Shown: positions 1 through 10,424 of the stretch, in pieces
How the letters are laid out: every line of letters begins with the position of its first letter
How positions within the stretch are numbered: position 1 is the stretch's first letter
Assembly (NCBI GenBank): GCA_029224185.1
Contig: CM055201.1
Location: 4,823,316 to 4,887,315 of the forward strand
Reading direction: 5' to 3'
Length of the DNA stretch: 64,000 nucleotides
Source: Karalla daura
Lineage: Eukaryota > Chordata > Actinopteri > Chaetodontiformes > Leiognathidae
Notes under the pieces: generated by a model
What the model saw: the letters and a program-made list of their open reading frames with translations, nothing else
Told to the model about the DNA's origin: nothing
Databases searched by the model: none
Translations under genes and position numbers: made by a program

Positions 1-924
1 ATCAGGAGAAAATTGCAAAAGAAAAACATGGCCGTTCTCAGCTTCAGTAATAAGACTGAATGAAGCTGAACTGCCTACTGCTCTTAATATACACACAATG
101 GGGCAAATACAAAAAAATCATTTCTCTACTGGCATCAATAGAAGACAAGTTGATGAAGTACTTGATAAGTAGTTGTTGAATCTATTAATAATCGTTTATA
201 CTCAACAGACTATTTTACAAATCGGTTGGTTGATTTAAAAAATACTTTAGAAAGTCAGTCAAAATTCTACTATAGCTTCTTAATCTGAATATTTTGTTCT
301 TTTTTTAGCCCAAAAAGGGTGCTTTCACACCCAAGCTGGGCACCAAAATGGACAGTTGTTGTAACTGTGTGACGTGGTTCAGATGGTTTGGTTCAGCTTC
401 AAAAGTGCAGTATGGAAGAAACCCAAAGTAAGTGGAGGTGTGAATTTTTTTTACTGCCCCCACCATAATCAAACCCAAGCCCCCAGACTATCCTGTTGTG
501 AAAACACACTAAAAGAGTAAACTATCTGTAAGGAATTGACAAAACCACTAATTTGGAGCATTTGTCTCCTATCAGTGGGCATTCTCATTTGTCCAGGTCG
601 TTGCAAGCAGTCGTAAGTCATGACAACTGCAGATGATCCTTGATTCTAATCTGATTCAATTGATTAGCTTCTTGAGTTCGGACTGGCCAGCGGGAAACCA
701 AGGAGTCCAGCTGCCATGGCTTACAATTCCTTGAACATCTTGACCTTTGTGAAACGTAGATCAATATTTCCCACCATTTTTCGGACATTTTACAATCCAT
801 TTTAATAATTAACTGAAAAATGAACTGACCAAAACAGAATTGACAGCTGTTAGACAAATCAGTTGAACTTTTACCAATAACTGTTAGGTATGAGTTTGTG
901 TGTGCGTGTGTATACATAGCTCAC
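1..924. other. No gene recognised; AT-rich flank
   Basis: I see no exon, repeat family or RNA gene that I can support here. Open frames are short and do not resemble known proteins. The stretch lies downstream (on the minus strand) of the carnitine acetyltransferase-like exon, where further exons of that gene would be expected, but none could be found. Confidence 0.5.
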
Positions 925-1103
925 CTGCAGTGTCTTGTCAAACCAGCAGTGGGCACTGTTCCACTGGCTGCCTCCTCCATGCTGCATCTGGATGGCAGAG
1001 CTGCTGCGCTGCATGTCTTCCCACACTCGAGGCATTGCTCCATCCAAACACAGCACAAAGATGCTCCTCTGGATAGTTGACACAGCTTTTTTGTTGGTCT
1101 TAT
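925..1103 (-). CDS. crat: Carnitine O-acetyltransferase-like internal exon
   Basis: On the minus strand this 179-nt block reads as the central acyltransferase segment of carnitine O-acetyltransferase, which swaps acetyl groups between CoA and carnitine in mitochondria and peroxisomes. Recognisable stretches are TIQRSIFVLCLDGAMPRV, the MQHGGGS loop and the WFDKTLQ end. It is bounded by an acceptor (TGTTCAG before 1103) and a donor (CAG/GTGAGC after 925), as for a real exon. It matches roughly residues 330-390 of the ~620-residue family, whereas the next exon upstream (1799-2078) encodes only the first ~95 residues, so the exons between are missing from the intervening 700 bp. It may be a rearranged or dead copy. 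The family assignment is firm; functionality is not. Confidence 0.75.
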
Positions 1104-1379
1104 CTGAACATGCAAGCAAGCATCCACTTAAGAGACATTTTAGATAGTGCACCCAGGTACAATTTGCACGGCACAGATTTTCACTTCTCTGCATTTCTCG
1201 CCACATCATTCTCAAGTGCTTTTCTGAATGTACAATATTTTAATGGACGGTCATCAAAAACTGGGGCATCTGGGAAATGGGATGATGAGAGGAATTATTG
1301 TTGAATTAAGAGCATTGCTTTATCTTGCCTTTTCATAGTTGATTTTCATGAATTTTGTTATAATTCATATCTATTGACT

Positions 1380-1620
1380 TAAATTTTTAAGTTTTCCAAA
1401 CAACAGTATATTCCATTCAAATGCTATCCACCAATCCTTCGTTGACCACTTTATCCAAGGTTGGGATGCATGGGTACCAGCTTGAGCAGAGAACGCCAGA
1501 AGTGTCTCTCCTCTGCAACTTTTGGCTAAGTCTGGAGGTCTGCCTCCAGGTATCCTCCCAGCTGGCCATGCCAAGAAGACCTCCCTAAGAAGGTGCCCTG
1601 GTGGCATCCTCACCTATTAT
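1380..1620. repeat. Possible non-LTR retrotransposon (LINE) fragment
   Basis: The GC-richer block ends in GTGCCCTGGTGGCATCCTCACC, which resembles a stretch seen in old teleost RTE/L2-type LINE copies. It sits between the two carnitine acetyltransferase-like exons. The match is from memory of repeat style only, and no reverse-transcriptase motif is visible. Confidence 0.25.
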
Positions 1621-1682
1621 TATTGCAAAAATGGACTGATCTTTGAAGAATGTTAAATAGGAAACATTTTAAGGCAAATGCA

Positions 1683-1683
<1 letters not shown>

Positions 1684-1742
<59 letters not shown>
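1684..1742. repeat. Compound microsatellite (TA)n(TG)n(TA)n
   Basis: A run of TA dinucleotides changes to TG and back to TA over about 59 bp. It lies inside the presumed intron of the carnitine acetyltransferase-like gene. Confidence 0.95.
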
Positions 1743-1748
<6 letters not shown>

Positions 1749-1798
1749 TTTTTATATTTGTGTTGTCAACAGCTGTAGGCCCAGCTGATGATGCTCAC

Positions 1799-2078
1799 CC
1801 AGTTCTCAGTGTCTCGTGCTCTTTTCTCCAGGCCTCTATGTAGTCTCTCTTTCTGAAACTCCTGCACCAGCTCCTTGGTGTGCGTCAGCTCGTCCACTTT
1901 AACGACGGGCTCCAGGGCAGCAATGTAGTGCTCACAGGTATGTTGTAGAGCAGGGACGGGCAGACTGGGGAGTCCTTTCTGATGGGTTAGGTATCTGCCA
2001 CCGATAAGAGTCACTGATACAGGTTTCACCAAGTGACAGGGCTTCATTAGGCCACAGGGCTTCCCCATTAAGACTTCT
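1799..2078 (-). CDS. crat: Carnitine O-acetyltransferase-like N-terminal exon
   Basis: The minus strand encodes a Met at 2066-2068 followed by a basic, Leu/Val-rich leader (possible mitochondrial targeting) and then GLPSLPVPALQHTCEHY, the conserved start of the choline/carnitine acyltransferase fold. The exon ends at ENW with a donor (TGG/GTGAGC, exon end 1799), and an acceptor CTTCTCAG precedes 2078. Compared with the family, about five residues are lacking in the usual Gly-rich turn before the GLEKRAR helix. The next recognisable exon (925-1103) encodes the middle of the protein, so this gene looks partly deleted or rearranged in this window. Confidence 0.75.
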
Positions 2079-3398
2079 CTGAGAAGAGTGTCCATGAAAT
2101 ACACTTTGTTGTATTATTTTGTTGATGCCTGATTACAATTAGCCTAACTGTCTTTAAGAACAACTACTACTTTACTTTTCAAAACATTTTTTGTTGTCAC
2201 AGATAGCATGTCCTGTCAGTATTCAATCATGTAAACAACAGTTGTTTCAGGTTGTCACTGCAGTCGTCATTTGTTTGTCTGTTGGGTCAGCATGCCTGCT
2301 ACTGACACCTAGTGGACAGTCCTTTGTGGAGGGTAGCAAGGGATCAGAGGGAGGAGACTATTGAGGCCTCTGATCCTCACCTGAGACAAAGGACCCACCT
2401 GGTCCTTTGTCTGCTCTGTGCTGGCATGGTGCATGTGCTGCTGAGTCTCTCCCTTGCTTGATTGTCTGTGGCTCTCCATGAGGCAGATGGTTTCCCGAAT
2501 GGCAACTTTGACATCAAACAAATTTACTCCCTTGGTATAGTGGAACAAGGTATGTGGACCTCAGTTTATAAATTACTTTTATCCTTGGGATGTATAGATT
2601 GGTTTTATTTTGAGGAATGCACATATTGTTTTCATATATTTTTTTGTTATGGTCTGATTGGGTTTTAACAGTAATATGATTTAATAAATATATCTTTTAA
2701 TTTTCTGTTGAACATTGATGTGTAAATGAAATATTTTCTCGATGTGTTAAATTACACATGTCTTTTCTTTTTTTTTCTGTATTTCCTTTCATAGTTTTCA
2801 CGGTGCAATGGCAAATAATGCAATTTAAGCACCCGTTCATTCTCTCCGCCTCATCTGTGGACACCAAGGGTCCGCTACAAATCATATAGACCTAAAAGTG
2901 ACTGCTTCAGTTCGTTGAAACTATGATGCATTATTATAACTATTATGTATCTGGCTTCATAATGTATTTTTAAGCATGAGAAAAAAAAAAACATCCATGC
3001 ATCATACATGCACATAGGATGAAAGCAGCGAACACACACACACACAAAAGGCCCCCAACTAGGATTCAAGAGTGACCTTCACCCTATAAGGCAATAACAC
3101 AATTCACTGAGCCATTTTTATGTGTGCATGTCTTAAATTCACGTAAGCACGTTTTAGTTTTAAGTGCTCTGGTAGTGCGATAAATGCTGGTCATTACAGA
3201 CCATCCGAATATCATTTACATTATATGTATTTTGACTTCAAAAAATCACCAAAGCCGATAGTAGAAGTTTATGAGCAATTCATATAGAAAAATGATGAAA
3301 AAAAAACAGACAAATCAACCCGTGCATGGACATCAGCCCTAAGGAATCCATCATGATGAGTGAGTGAGATACCTCACTCATCATGAGATACCTCATTC
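2079..3398. other. No supported gene; AT-rich with short open frames
   Basis: This would be upstream of the carnitine acetyltransferase-like exon on the minus strand. One minus-strand stretch near 2430-2530 has exon-like composition (LFDVKVAIRETICLMESHR), but I see no clean pair of splice sites and do not recognise it. Short A and CA runs occur near 2980 and 3030. Confidence 0.4.
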
Positions 3399-3452
3399 AT
3401 GTTTCAGAGAACCAGGGTTAATTTCTTTAACCCAAAGTTCTCTTTGAAACAT
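3399..3452. repeat. Imperfect inverted repeat near the DIRS end
   Basis: The arm ATGTTTCAGAGAACC..GGGTTAA (3399-3421) pairs with the complementary arm TTAACCC..GTTCTCTTTGAAACAT (3427-3452) across a 5-nt loop. DIRS-like retrotransposons carry inverted ends and an internal complementary region, and this palindrome lies just beyond the recombinase end of the first DIRS copy, so it is a candidate terminus. It is absent from the other array copies, which stop short of it. Confidence 0.5.
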
Positions 3453-3607
3453 TCATGCGGTATTTCACTATAGGATGTTGAAACTCCTATATTGCCAGAC
3501 AAGCTTGCTCTGAAGACCAGTTATTATCATTGTCACCAATCAGATAACTTAATCTATCACTGCATCTCCCTGAAACACTCTGTGAGACAGTGTGGGTGTG
3601 GTGACAT

Positions 3608-4744
3608 CTAACATCTAACTAACAAACATAAAATTGAGAGAAGGTGTGAGGCGTGGCCCAATTGGCAGCCAGTCAAACCCTGCTCTGAAAGAGGCTTCCC
3701 CATGCGTGGTTCAGCCCATGATACAAACAGCTGCTCTAATTCTCTTAATCCAGCTGTCCTGTTAACATAGGCACACAATGCCCGCACTGGGCATAGCGTA
3801 TGCAGACGTTCATGCTCCTTTGAGGAGAAAGGAGGGGGGTAAAATGCCAAAGGATCAATGGGGTTGTAAGACATTGCTGGGTTAAAAACCTTCGGCACAA
3901 ACGCAGGTTTACGCTTCAGTCGAACCCTGGAGTCTCCCGTTGCATGCACATCGGATTCACCGATAAAGCATGAATGTCACCCACGCGTTTGGCTGAAGCC
4001 AACACTAGCAGCAAGGCTGTCTTAACGGACAGCAGCTTAGGCTCCACCTGATGTAATGGCTCAAAAGGTGGGTTTGAAAGTGCATCCAGCACCATGGACA
4101 GGTCCCACGGGGCAGCCAGATGCCTTGATACTGGTCTAAGGCGGTGTGCCCCTTTCATAAACTGACAAATGATGGGATGTTGACCTGCTATTTTGTCTCT
4201 AAAGCCTATGTGACACACCGATATTGCGGCTAAGTACACTTTGACAGTGGAGAAGGCCAAGCCCTTATCCAGCAGATCCTGTAGGAATGTCAGAATAACT
4301 GATATAGGACTCTGAAATGCCAACACCCCTGTCTTTTCAAATTACTCCTCAAATGCGCTCCACTTGCCGTCATATGCAGAGCGTGTTGAGGGAGCTCTGG
4401 CACTCTGAATAGTGGCAATGGCACTCAGTGGGAGCCCAGTGGTGGTCAGGTTCAACCTCTCACGGGCCAGGCCCATAGAGCCATGCGATGAGGGGGAAAT
4501 ATTTCCCCACGTGCCAGTGTCAAGAGGTCTCTGTGGAGAGGTAGAGGCCATGGCCGACCACACAGTAACTGAGTCACCTCCGCTGTGCCAATTGGGGGCT
4601 ATCAGAATGAGAGCAAGACCCTCCTCCCTCACTCTGCCGAGAGTAGGAGTGATCAGCTTTAATGGGGGAAAGATGTCCAGGAGGACACAAAGCCTTGCTG
4701 TAGTGTTTCTAATCTCTGTAGCGAGGGTTGCCTCTGGACAATAA
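3608..4744 (-). pseudogene. DIRS tyrosine recombinase, broken
   Basis: The N-terminal core-binding helices are at 4342-4632 (motif ARAPSTRSAYDGKWSAFEE), followed in another frame at 3916-4326 by the SAM-like helical domain and the start of the catalytic domain (STVKVYLAAISV; LLLVLASAKRVGDIHAL, which contains the first catalytic Arg region). A further frame at 3608-3949 carries the linker to the C-terminal catalytic half (CPVRALCAYVNRTAG). The segment bearing the remaining catalytic residues, including the nucleophilic Tyr, is not found. At least two frame changes and the missing C-terminus make this inactive. Confidence 0.8.
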
Positions 4745-5377
4745 GTCTCCCCCCCGGTTCAGTACTCCCGGTGCGTGGGTGGCCCTCAGGGACAGTAGGT
4801 GAGAGCTGCTAGTCTATGTGCCTGCATGTGCAGATGATGTGAGCGCAGTCCCCCCTGTCTGTTGACATATGCCACCACTGTGGTATTGTCTGACCTTACC
4901 AAAACATGTTGTCCCTCCAGGAAAGGGAGGAAATGTTTCAAGTGACACTGCCTGATGTTCTAAACAGTTTATGTGGAGAAACTGCATCTGCGACCTCCAA
5001 GTGCCATTTACTATTCTGCCCTTGTAGTTGGCTCCCCAGCCTGCTCAAGAGGCATCTGTCGTTATCACTTTTCTTGTTAGGATAGTTTCCATGGTAACCC
5101 CTGATGTCAGAAAAGTCGTGCCCCTCCAGGGCTGTAATGCCCGGGTGCAGTCTGAGGAGATTAATACCCGCCAGTTCCCGTGGAGCATCGGGTTCAGCTT
5201 GAGTGATGCCACCCACTGCTGAAAGGCCTCATGTGCGAGCAGCCGAGCGTGATAACCATCACAGCTGATGCCATCAGTCCTAGCATTCTGAGACACACTC
5301 TGAACTTTACTTGTGTCCCTCTGCGGAAAAGTGCCAGACAGGCCCAAAAAGCCTCCACTCTCTCCGCTGATAGGCAT
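4745..5377 (-). pseudogene. DIRS RNase H domain relic (only in unit 1)
   Basis: Minus-strand frames contain the first acidic strand (KVITTDAS, about 5045-5070), a following HINCLEHQA-type Glu helix in another frame (about 4955-4985) and a VRSDNTT strand (about 4890-4910). This is the Asp-Glu-Asp pattern of retroelement RNase H, which removes RNA from RNA-DNA hybrids. A 551-bp deletion removes this region from the other three array units, joining sequence equivalent to 4745 and ~5297 at a shared TCT. Confidence 0.7.
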
Positions 5378-5870
5378 GCCCCGAACGCAATCGAGCCCAG
5401 ATTCAGGCCGATGAACTTGATGTTCTGAGTTGGAGTCAGAACGCTCTTTTCACGGTTCACCATGAAGCCCAGGGAAGTCAGATGTGATGTGAGCATTCTG
5501 GTGTGAGCCTGTATCTGCTGGGGGGATTGAGCGACTATAAGCCAATCGTCTATGTATGTTGCTAAGCGCATTCCTCCCTCCCTCAGGGGGGATCCTGAAC
5601 TTGTACTGTTTCATGTATTTGTCCAGGGCACGCAAATCCAAAATCGGGCGTAGCCCTCCACCTCTTTTTGGCACCAGGAAGTACCTTGAATAGAAACCAG
5701 TTTATTTCCTCTTATAAAGTGCGTGCTTTGTCCCCTTGTGCCTGTGATTACAAAACCGTGTTGAGTCTGTGCAAACTGGAGTCTGTAACCCTTGGTTACG
5801 GTTCTGAGCACCCAATTTGATGTCACGCAACCACGCCACTGCTGGACCCGTTCTGCCAGTGGACCTAATT
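5378..5870 (-). pseudogene. DIRS reverse transcriptase relic with internal deletion
   Basis: Fingers motifs are visible (FLVPKRGGGLRPILDLRALD, about 5615-5690), as is the catalytic YIDDWLIVAQS strand with the thumb (about 5430-5560). The stretch that should lie between them, bearing the first catalytic Asp motif and the PFGLS-type motif, is missing: KQYKFR runs directly into a frame change and then LATYIDDW. Another piece is lost upstream of the fingers. The same deletions appear in all array copies, so they predate amplification. Confidence 0.8.
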
Positions 5871-6362
5871 GAGGTCTCGCGGTCGTTCCGGGCTGAGTAG
5901 CAGCTGGTACAGCCACAGAGGTCTGTCTGCTCTGTCTTGCAGCAGGCAGGCTGGTCAGCCCTACCACACACGGGGTTCTACCTCCCCCTTGTGGCGAAAG
6001 TCTGCCCTGTCTCGCAGGCAGACTGGGCCGCTGCACCATGCACGTGGTTATGACTCCCCCGTGTGGCTTTATGTGAGGCTGCACAGACATGTTCCGTTTC
6101 TTTTTCCTTTTTGCCTGCGCCCTCGGTTGTACACCTGGATGCGCGACAGTAGACACTTTTTTTCTGTGTCAAAAGGCATTTTGAAGGACGTTTGTGTTTG
6201 TGAACATTTGCTAACGTTGTAAAATGGCACAACAAAGTCTCTATTGAACACTGTAGAACTGAGTCTTCTCGGACGGCTTTGAACTGGGAAGGCCGGTGTT
6301 CTGTAAATCCATCCTTCCCGCCGAAACGTTCTACCAATCCCTACTGCGCATGCGCACGACAC
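5870..6362 (-). pseudogene. DIRS N-terminal region, Arg/Lys-rich
   Basis: Minus-strand frames give a basic low-complexity region (KRKKKRN) leading into LGPLAERVQQWRG and VLRTVTKGYRLQFAQT, which resembles the segment just before reverse transcriptase in DIRS pol. No Gag motif is seen. Its 5' end abuts the promoter-like block at 6330-6425. Confidence 0.5.
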
Positions 6363-6431
6363 CTTACGTCATATGAGGGTCGATCAAATTTTCATCCGAC
6401 CGTTAGCTGTTTTGCAAGAACGCCGGTGAGT
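6330..6431 (+). promoter_or_regulatory. CpG-rich promoter-like block and first-exon donor, unit 1
   Basis: A CCAAT box (6334), an NRF1-type palindrome TGCGCATGCGCA (6345-6356) and a CRE/ATF-type TTACGTCAT (6364-6372) cluster within 40 bp and are followed at 6425/6426 by a strong splice donor (GCCG/GTGAGT) on the plus strand. This is how TATA-less housekeeping promoters look. It could drive the plus-strand zinc-finger gene, and possibly the DIRS element in the other direction. Confidence 0.55.
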
Positions 6432-8237
6432 TAACCCTGTTCGATTTCTAGCAATTTCTAGCCCCTTGTTTAATACTCTGACCGACTCAACTAATTCTTG
6501 TCAGCTTGTATGAACTGTTTTGAAGCGTGTTGTTGCTTTGCAGACGAGGTCTGTCCCGCAGTGTGGACAGCCGTCGTTTCAAAATGCCAGGAAACATTCT
6601 TTCTCTAATCATTTTCCATTTCAGGCTTTCAATAATATGAAACAACTAACTTGTTCGGGTAAATAAGGCACGGCCTGTCTGCCTTAACTGCCACTCCTGA
6701 AGTTAAACCAGAAATTATTTTACATGTCTTTTCCAATATATTTGCCAACCTGTGGCAAAACGTGACAGAAAGCTTAGAAGCTCCATTCTGTGTTGCCAAG
6801 AATATAGTTGTGTGACAACACACATGCATGAGCACAACTTTTAACCTGTTTGCATTTGCTCACAGGGCAGGGTGGGCATAAATCGTTTGCCAGGATCCCT
6901 TAAGAGTTTCCAGGCCATTTGACCTTTTTTCTTGTTTTCCATATGTTTTCCTTGACAGGGAAATTGGTCAATCATTTTCCAGGTTTTCCAGGCCACACAG
7001 GAACCCTGGGTGAAAACGCGGGACCTGAGCAAGACTCCCAGGTGATTACCTACCTGCCTTTTACAACATGTTATGATACAGATAATTCCACGCATGTAGT
7101 ACTAATTTTTGGCTATCTTACGAATCAATAAATTAAAACCAACCAATCAATCAATTAAAATTTCACAGTTAAGAAGGTGTGAATATAATCTATTGTCTAT
7201 GATATTGTCACTGCTCAACTGTCTCCTCTTCGCTCTCTGGCAGAATTGAGAAGAAATGTAGTTGTGAAGTCACTGATGTTCAAGTCAGGGGCGGCGCTAG
7301 GGGGTTGGTAGCAGCTGCTATAGCACAAGGTGACCAGGTTTTGATATTTTGATTTGAAAATACAGCTGTCTGTCAAACAAGAACCTCCTTCTCTCTCGGG
7401 AAAGCTGCTCGATGAGGATGAGGATCATTGCAATACCCGGGATGATGTCGATAACTGTTTCTCTTATTTTGAAAGGGGAAGCAGGAAATGGACTGCCTCG
7501 ACAGACAGTCTGCGCTAGCAAATTCTAGTCAATGAGACATCATGTGTTTTGACCGGCAACCCCTAGCACTCATTCAGCAACTGCTAAGCAACTGCAATGA
7601 AAAAATGCCACCATGGAAATGGAGTTGCAAGTCATTCTACTGACTCCAGTCCAAGTCTGACTGGAGTCCAAGTCATGTGACTTCACTCCACACAGTACAC
7701 ACAAATGCACTGAATGTGCATTCAGTACCAACGGATTACAGACGATAGGTTGAAAATCAGGCATGATCTGAGAAGAGATGGGTTCTTGATTCACACTAAG
7801 AAGTTAAGTGCAATGAATGAGGATGCCCGAACACATACAGAAGAACAAAAGACTTTATTGGGAGAGACAAGAAAGGTATTGCTTTGCAGAGCCTCGGAGA
7901 TGAAATCACATCAGGAACATACATAGAATAACATCCATCTTTTTTATTTTTTCATGTATTAGATGAATGTGACGGGTTCCTACCTAGGCACAACATCGGG
8001 TTTGATGCATGTGCAGAGTATAGTTTCAATGTTTTGAAGCGCCTGGGGGGGGGTGAAAAACATCATTTTAGGCTTAAAGTGGTTTTGCATCGACAATAAA
8101 GAGAACCAGGCTTAGTTTTGTTACTTTTTCAGAGTAATTTTGTTATCACGAGTTTTGTCGGGGTTTGTTAGAGACACGTGCATGCGTGGGCACTGTCATA
8201 GATAGATGAATAATATTATTTGATCTCCGTCTCTCAG

Positions 8238-8503
8238 ATGACAAGAACAAACGAGTGGAGAATGCCCGATCTGTGGCAAAACTCTGCAGCCTGTGGCCAA
8301 GCACCTGCAGGTGAACCACAGGCTGCAGAACCAGGAGGAGAGTGACATTTTGAACTGGATGGCCACAGGCCGGCTCCCCATCCCTCTGGGCTGCTGCCCC
8401 ATCCCCACCTGTGGGGTGTACCCCCTCCACCATGACGAATACCTGGACACACACAAGGAGGTGGTGGAGGAGATGTGGAGGCTAGCAGAGGGCTCTGGTG
8501 CAG
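8238..8503 (+). pseudogene. Zinc-finger exon, unit 1 (frame blocked upstream)
   Basis: A 266-nt exon bounded by CTCTCAG/ATGACA and GTGCAG/GTGAGG. It encodes a short finger (CPICGKTLQ..KHLQVNHRL, C-x2-C..H-x4-H) and a second motif (CPIPTCGVYPLHHDEYLDTH). Similar two-finger proteins of unknown role are common in fish, probably nucleic-acid binding. Relative to unit 2 it lacks 2 nt after the ATG, so the initiator ATG is out of frame with the fingers and a TGA precedes them in the finger frame. In this copy the first finger cannot be read from that exon start. Confidence 0.6.
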
Positions 8504-9110
8504 GTGAGGAAACGATAAATTCATCATTAGTTTGTGTTTGTTTTCCCTTGCTTCTCCAACAGGACAATAAAGCTTTCTATCTACCTTGTTTCTCCTCCTG
8601 AGCAGCATCTACAGCATCACCAGCCAACCTAGCAGCGGAGGCAGCAACAGTCCTTGGCTGCTGCCTCCTCCTCCTCCTCCCCCACCTCCCGCCCTTCCAT
8701 CTGCCCCTGCCTGCCTCCTCCTCCTTCTGCTCCTTCTCCTCTAGCTGTTCCACCTCAGGCGAGGGGGCACGGGAGTAGGAGCCCCTGCCTGCCTTGGTGC
8801 AGGTGAGGAAACGATAAATTCATCATTAGTTTGTGTTTGTTGTCCTTGCTTCTCCAACAGGACAATAAAGCTTTCTATCTGCCTTGTTTCTCCTCCTCAG
8901 CAGCATCAACAACAACAACTACCAACCCAGCAGTGGAGGCAGCGACAGCAGCAGCTGTGGGAGAGGCAGCAGGAAGACACGGCTGCCTCATCCTCCTCCT
9001 CTTCCTCCCCCTCTTCCTCCTCCTCTCCCTCCTCCTCTTCCTCCTCCTCTTCCTCCTCCCCATCCCTCCGGTCCCTGCCCCTCCCTCAGACCCAGCTCAT
9101 CTATTTAGGG
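8504..9110 (+). repeat. Exon/mini-intron VNTR, unit 1 (two spacers)
   Basis: Two spacers (8504-8562, 59 nt; 8803-8860, 58 nt) begin GTGAGGAAACG and end CTTCTCCAACAG, perfect GT-AG intron boundaries. They separate a 240-nt block and a terminal block of CAG/CTG- and CCT-rich sequence that starts GACAATAAAGC each time. If spliced in the finger frame, translation stops two codons into the second block (CAA TAA), so the blocks would be 3' UTR; another frame is open for a Gln/Ser-rich stretch. Polyadenylation signal at 9216-9221. Confidence 0.75.
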
Positions 9111-9639
9111 TGTGTGTTTGTCAACATGAATTGAATTAATACCTGTACATCATTATTATTATTATCATACAGTTGTTATAAATTAATTGAACACCATGCT
9201 AAAATTAATATACATAATAAACACCCGTTTGTTCTGTTTGGTGGTGTTGTTTCCTTTCGTCCATAGAACTCCGATTCAAGTTTCTTTTAAAAAAAGTGCA
9301 AGACCATGGCTGCCGGGTTTTGAATCGGAGACCGGAATAGGATAAACCCCTAAAAAAAACATGTTGTTCGACTATTTACCAGATTGACATAAGAACGGGA
9401 TAAATGCCCAAAAGAACCCATTCATGTGGTGTGTGTTGTATGTGTCATCGTATCTGTTACCAAGCTGAATGTGATATATGTTGTATTCTCCTGTCTGTTT
9501 ATTGTGTGTTAATTGTGGAATCTGTGCATTAAAGGGTTTCGTATGGTATCGTATAGTTGAAATCAATGCTCATCTATTCAAAATACACAGAGAATAGGAC
9601 ATAAGAATTACTAGAGGGGAGCATTGCCTTCTCTGACAC

Positions 9640-10144
9640 TGGAAATGTGGAAACAATGAAAGCACGAATCATCAGTGATGAGCAAGGCATGGGCTGCAAT
9701 GAGAGAGAGAGAGATGTCCAGCAGTGAAGCCGACCCCGCTGCGTCTGTCAATGCAGCAACGTCGGCAGTGTCATCAACAGCTCCCCCGGGAGGATTGTGG
9801 CGGGAGTTTGACACTCAGGCTTCGCCTCCTCGGAGCTATCGCGCAGCCGACACAGATGCATAGACGGGAATGTGCAGACACATGGAAGAAAAAGTGGTTC
9901 CGAGGAATGAGGACCCTGGGCTTTGGTGGAAAGAAATTGGAGCGCGTTTCCACAAATGAGCAAGGTGGCAAAGAGATGCCTCAGAACTGTTGCTCCATCT
10001 GCTCCAGCAGGGAGGCTGTTTTCTAAGGCAGTTAGAAAATGGGGAGGGCATGAGGGACTCGTGCTTTTGGCCTCCTTGTCCCTGCCAGAGATGGTGACAG
10101 GGGCCTTGCCTCTTCCTGTCCTCCGTCTCTACTCCTGGCAATGA
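9640..10144 (+). pseudogene. hAT transposase C-terminal relic, unit 1
   Basis: Plus-strand frames contain an acidic Ser/Ala linker and then FPQMSKVAKRCLRTVAPSAP followed by GRLFSKA, which aligns with the hAT dimerisation domain consensus (FPxLSxLAKxxLxIPATSVPSERxFS). No DDE core or BED finger remains. The linker and this domain are in different frames, so it is dead. The same relic lies at the end of every array unit. Confidence 0.7.
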
Positions 10145-10424
10145 TCTCTGCGGTGGTGATATCAGTGTACTCTCATACCTGAAAATGCAACGAGAGCTTC
10201 AGCCAACAAAGCATCGTCTCCCAGGTGGCTGCTGATGAGCTGGAGGCAGCTGTGTTACACCCGTGGGATTAATCAAGAAGTTAAAGCTGCAAGCAGCTGT
10301 GAGTGGGCGACTGTGGGGTATATGCAGTTCGCGGGCCATACCAAGACGACTGTTTTAGTACACTCTGAAGAGGGCTCTGTTGTGGACGAAGCAGCATCCC
10401 TGTGATTCGGTGATTCGGACTCAC

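Larger units (their letters stand above)
3340..6362 (-). mobile_element. DIRS-like tyrosine-recombinase retrotransposon, most complete copy (array unit 1)
   Basis: Reading the minus strand from about 6362 down, the order is a basic N-terminal region, a reverse transcriptase relic, an RNase H relic and a tyrosine recombinase, the gene order of DIRS1-type retrotransposons, which integrate through a circular DNA using a recombinase instead of a DDE integrase. All domains are broken by frameshifts and deletions, so the copy cannot be autonomous. It is the only copy in the window that keeps RNase H and the C-terminal part of the recombinase. The left limit is uncertain; the inverted repeat at 3399-3452 may be its end. 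Confidence 0.8.
3951..10414. repeat. Tandem array unit 1 (6.46 kb)
   Basis: First of four head-to-tail units. Homology to the next unit starts inside the DIRS recombinase at TCGGATTCACC (3951) and runs to the GTGATTCGG junction at ~10410. Order: DIRS relic (minus), promoter-like block, 1.8 kb of intron-like sequence (6430-8237, no coding seen; TIR-like CAGGGGCGGCGCTAG at 7286), zinc-finger exon, VNTR, polyadenylation signal AATAAA at 9216, hAT relic, and a common fish repeat motif (AAGCTGCAAGCAGC at 10284). It retains 551 bp lost from units 2-4 and lacks a 6-nt piece they have near 4489. Confidence 0.9.

Noticed and set aside
4412..4744. Plus-strand open frame of 110 codons (and equivalents in units 2-4)
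   Set aside because: It is the complement of the DIRS recombinase N-terminal region, whose minus-strand reading has recognisable motifs.
8831..9139. Pro/Leu-rich and Arg-rich open frames across the CCT repeats (also in the other units)
   Set aside because: These are low-complexity frames on both strands of a CCT-rich VNTR, their boundaries track repeat length, and no domain is visible.
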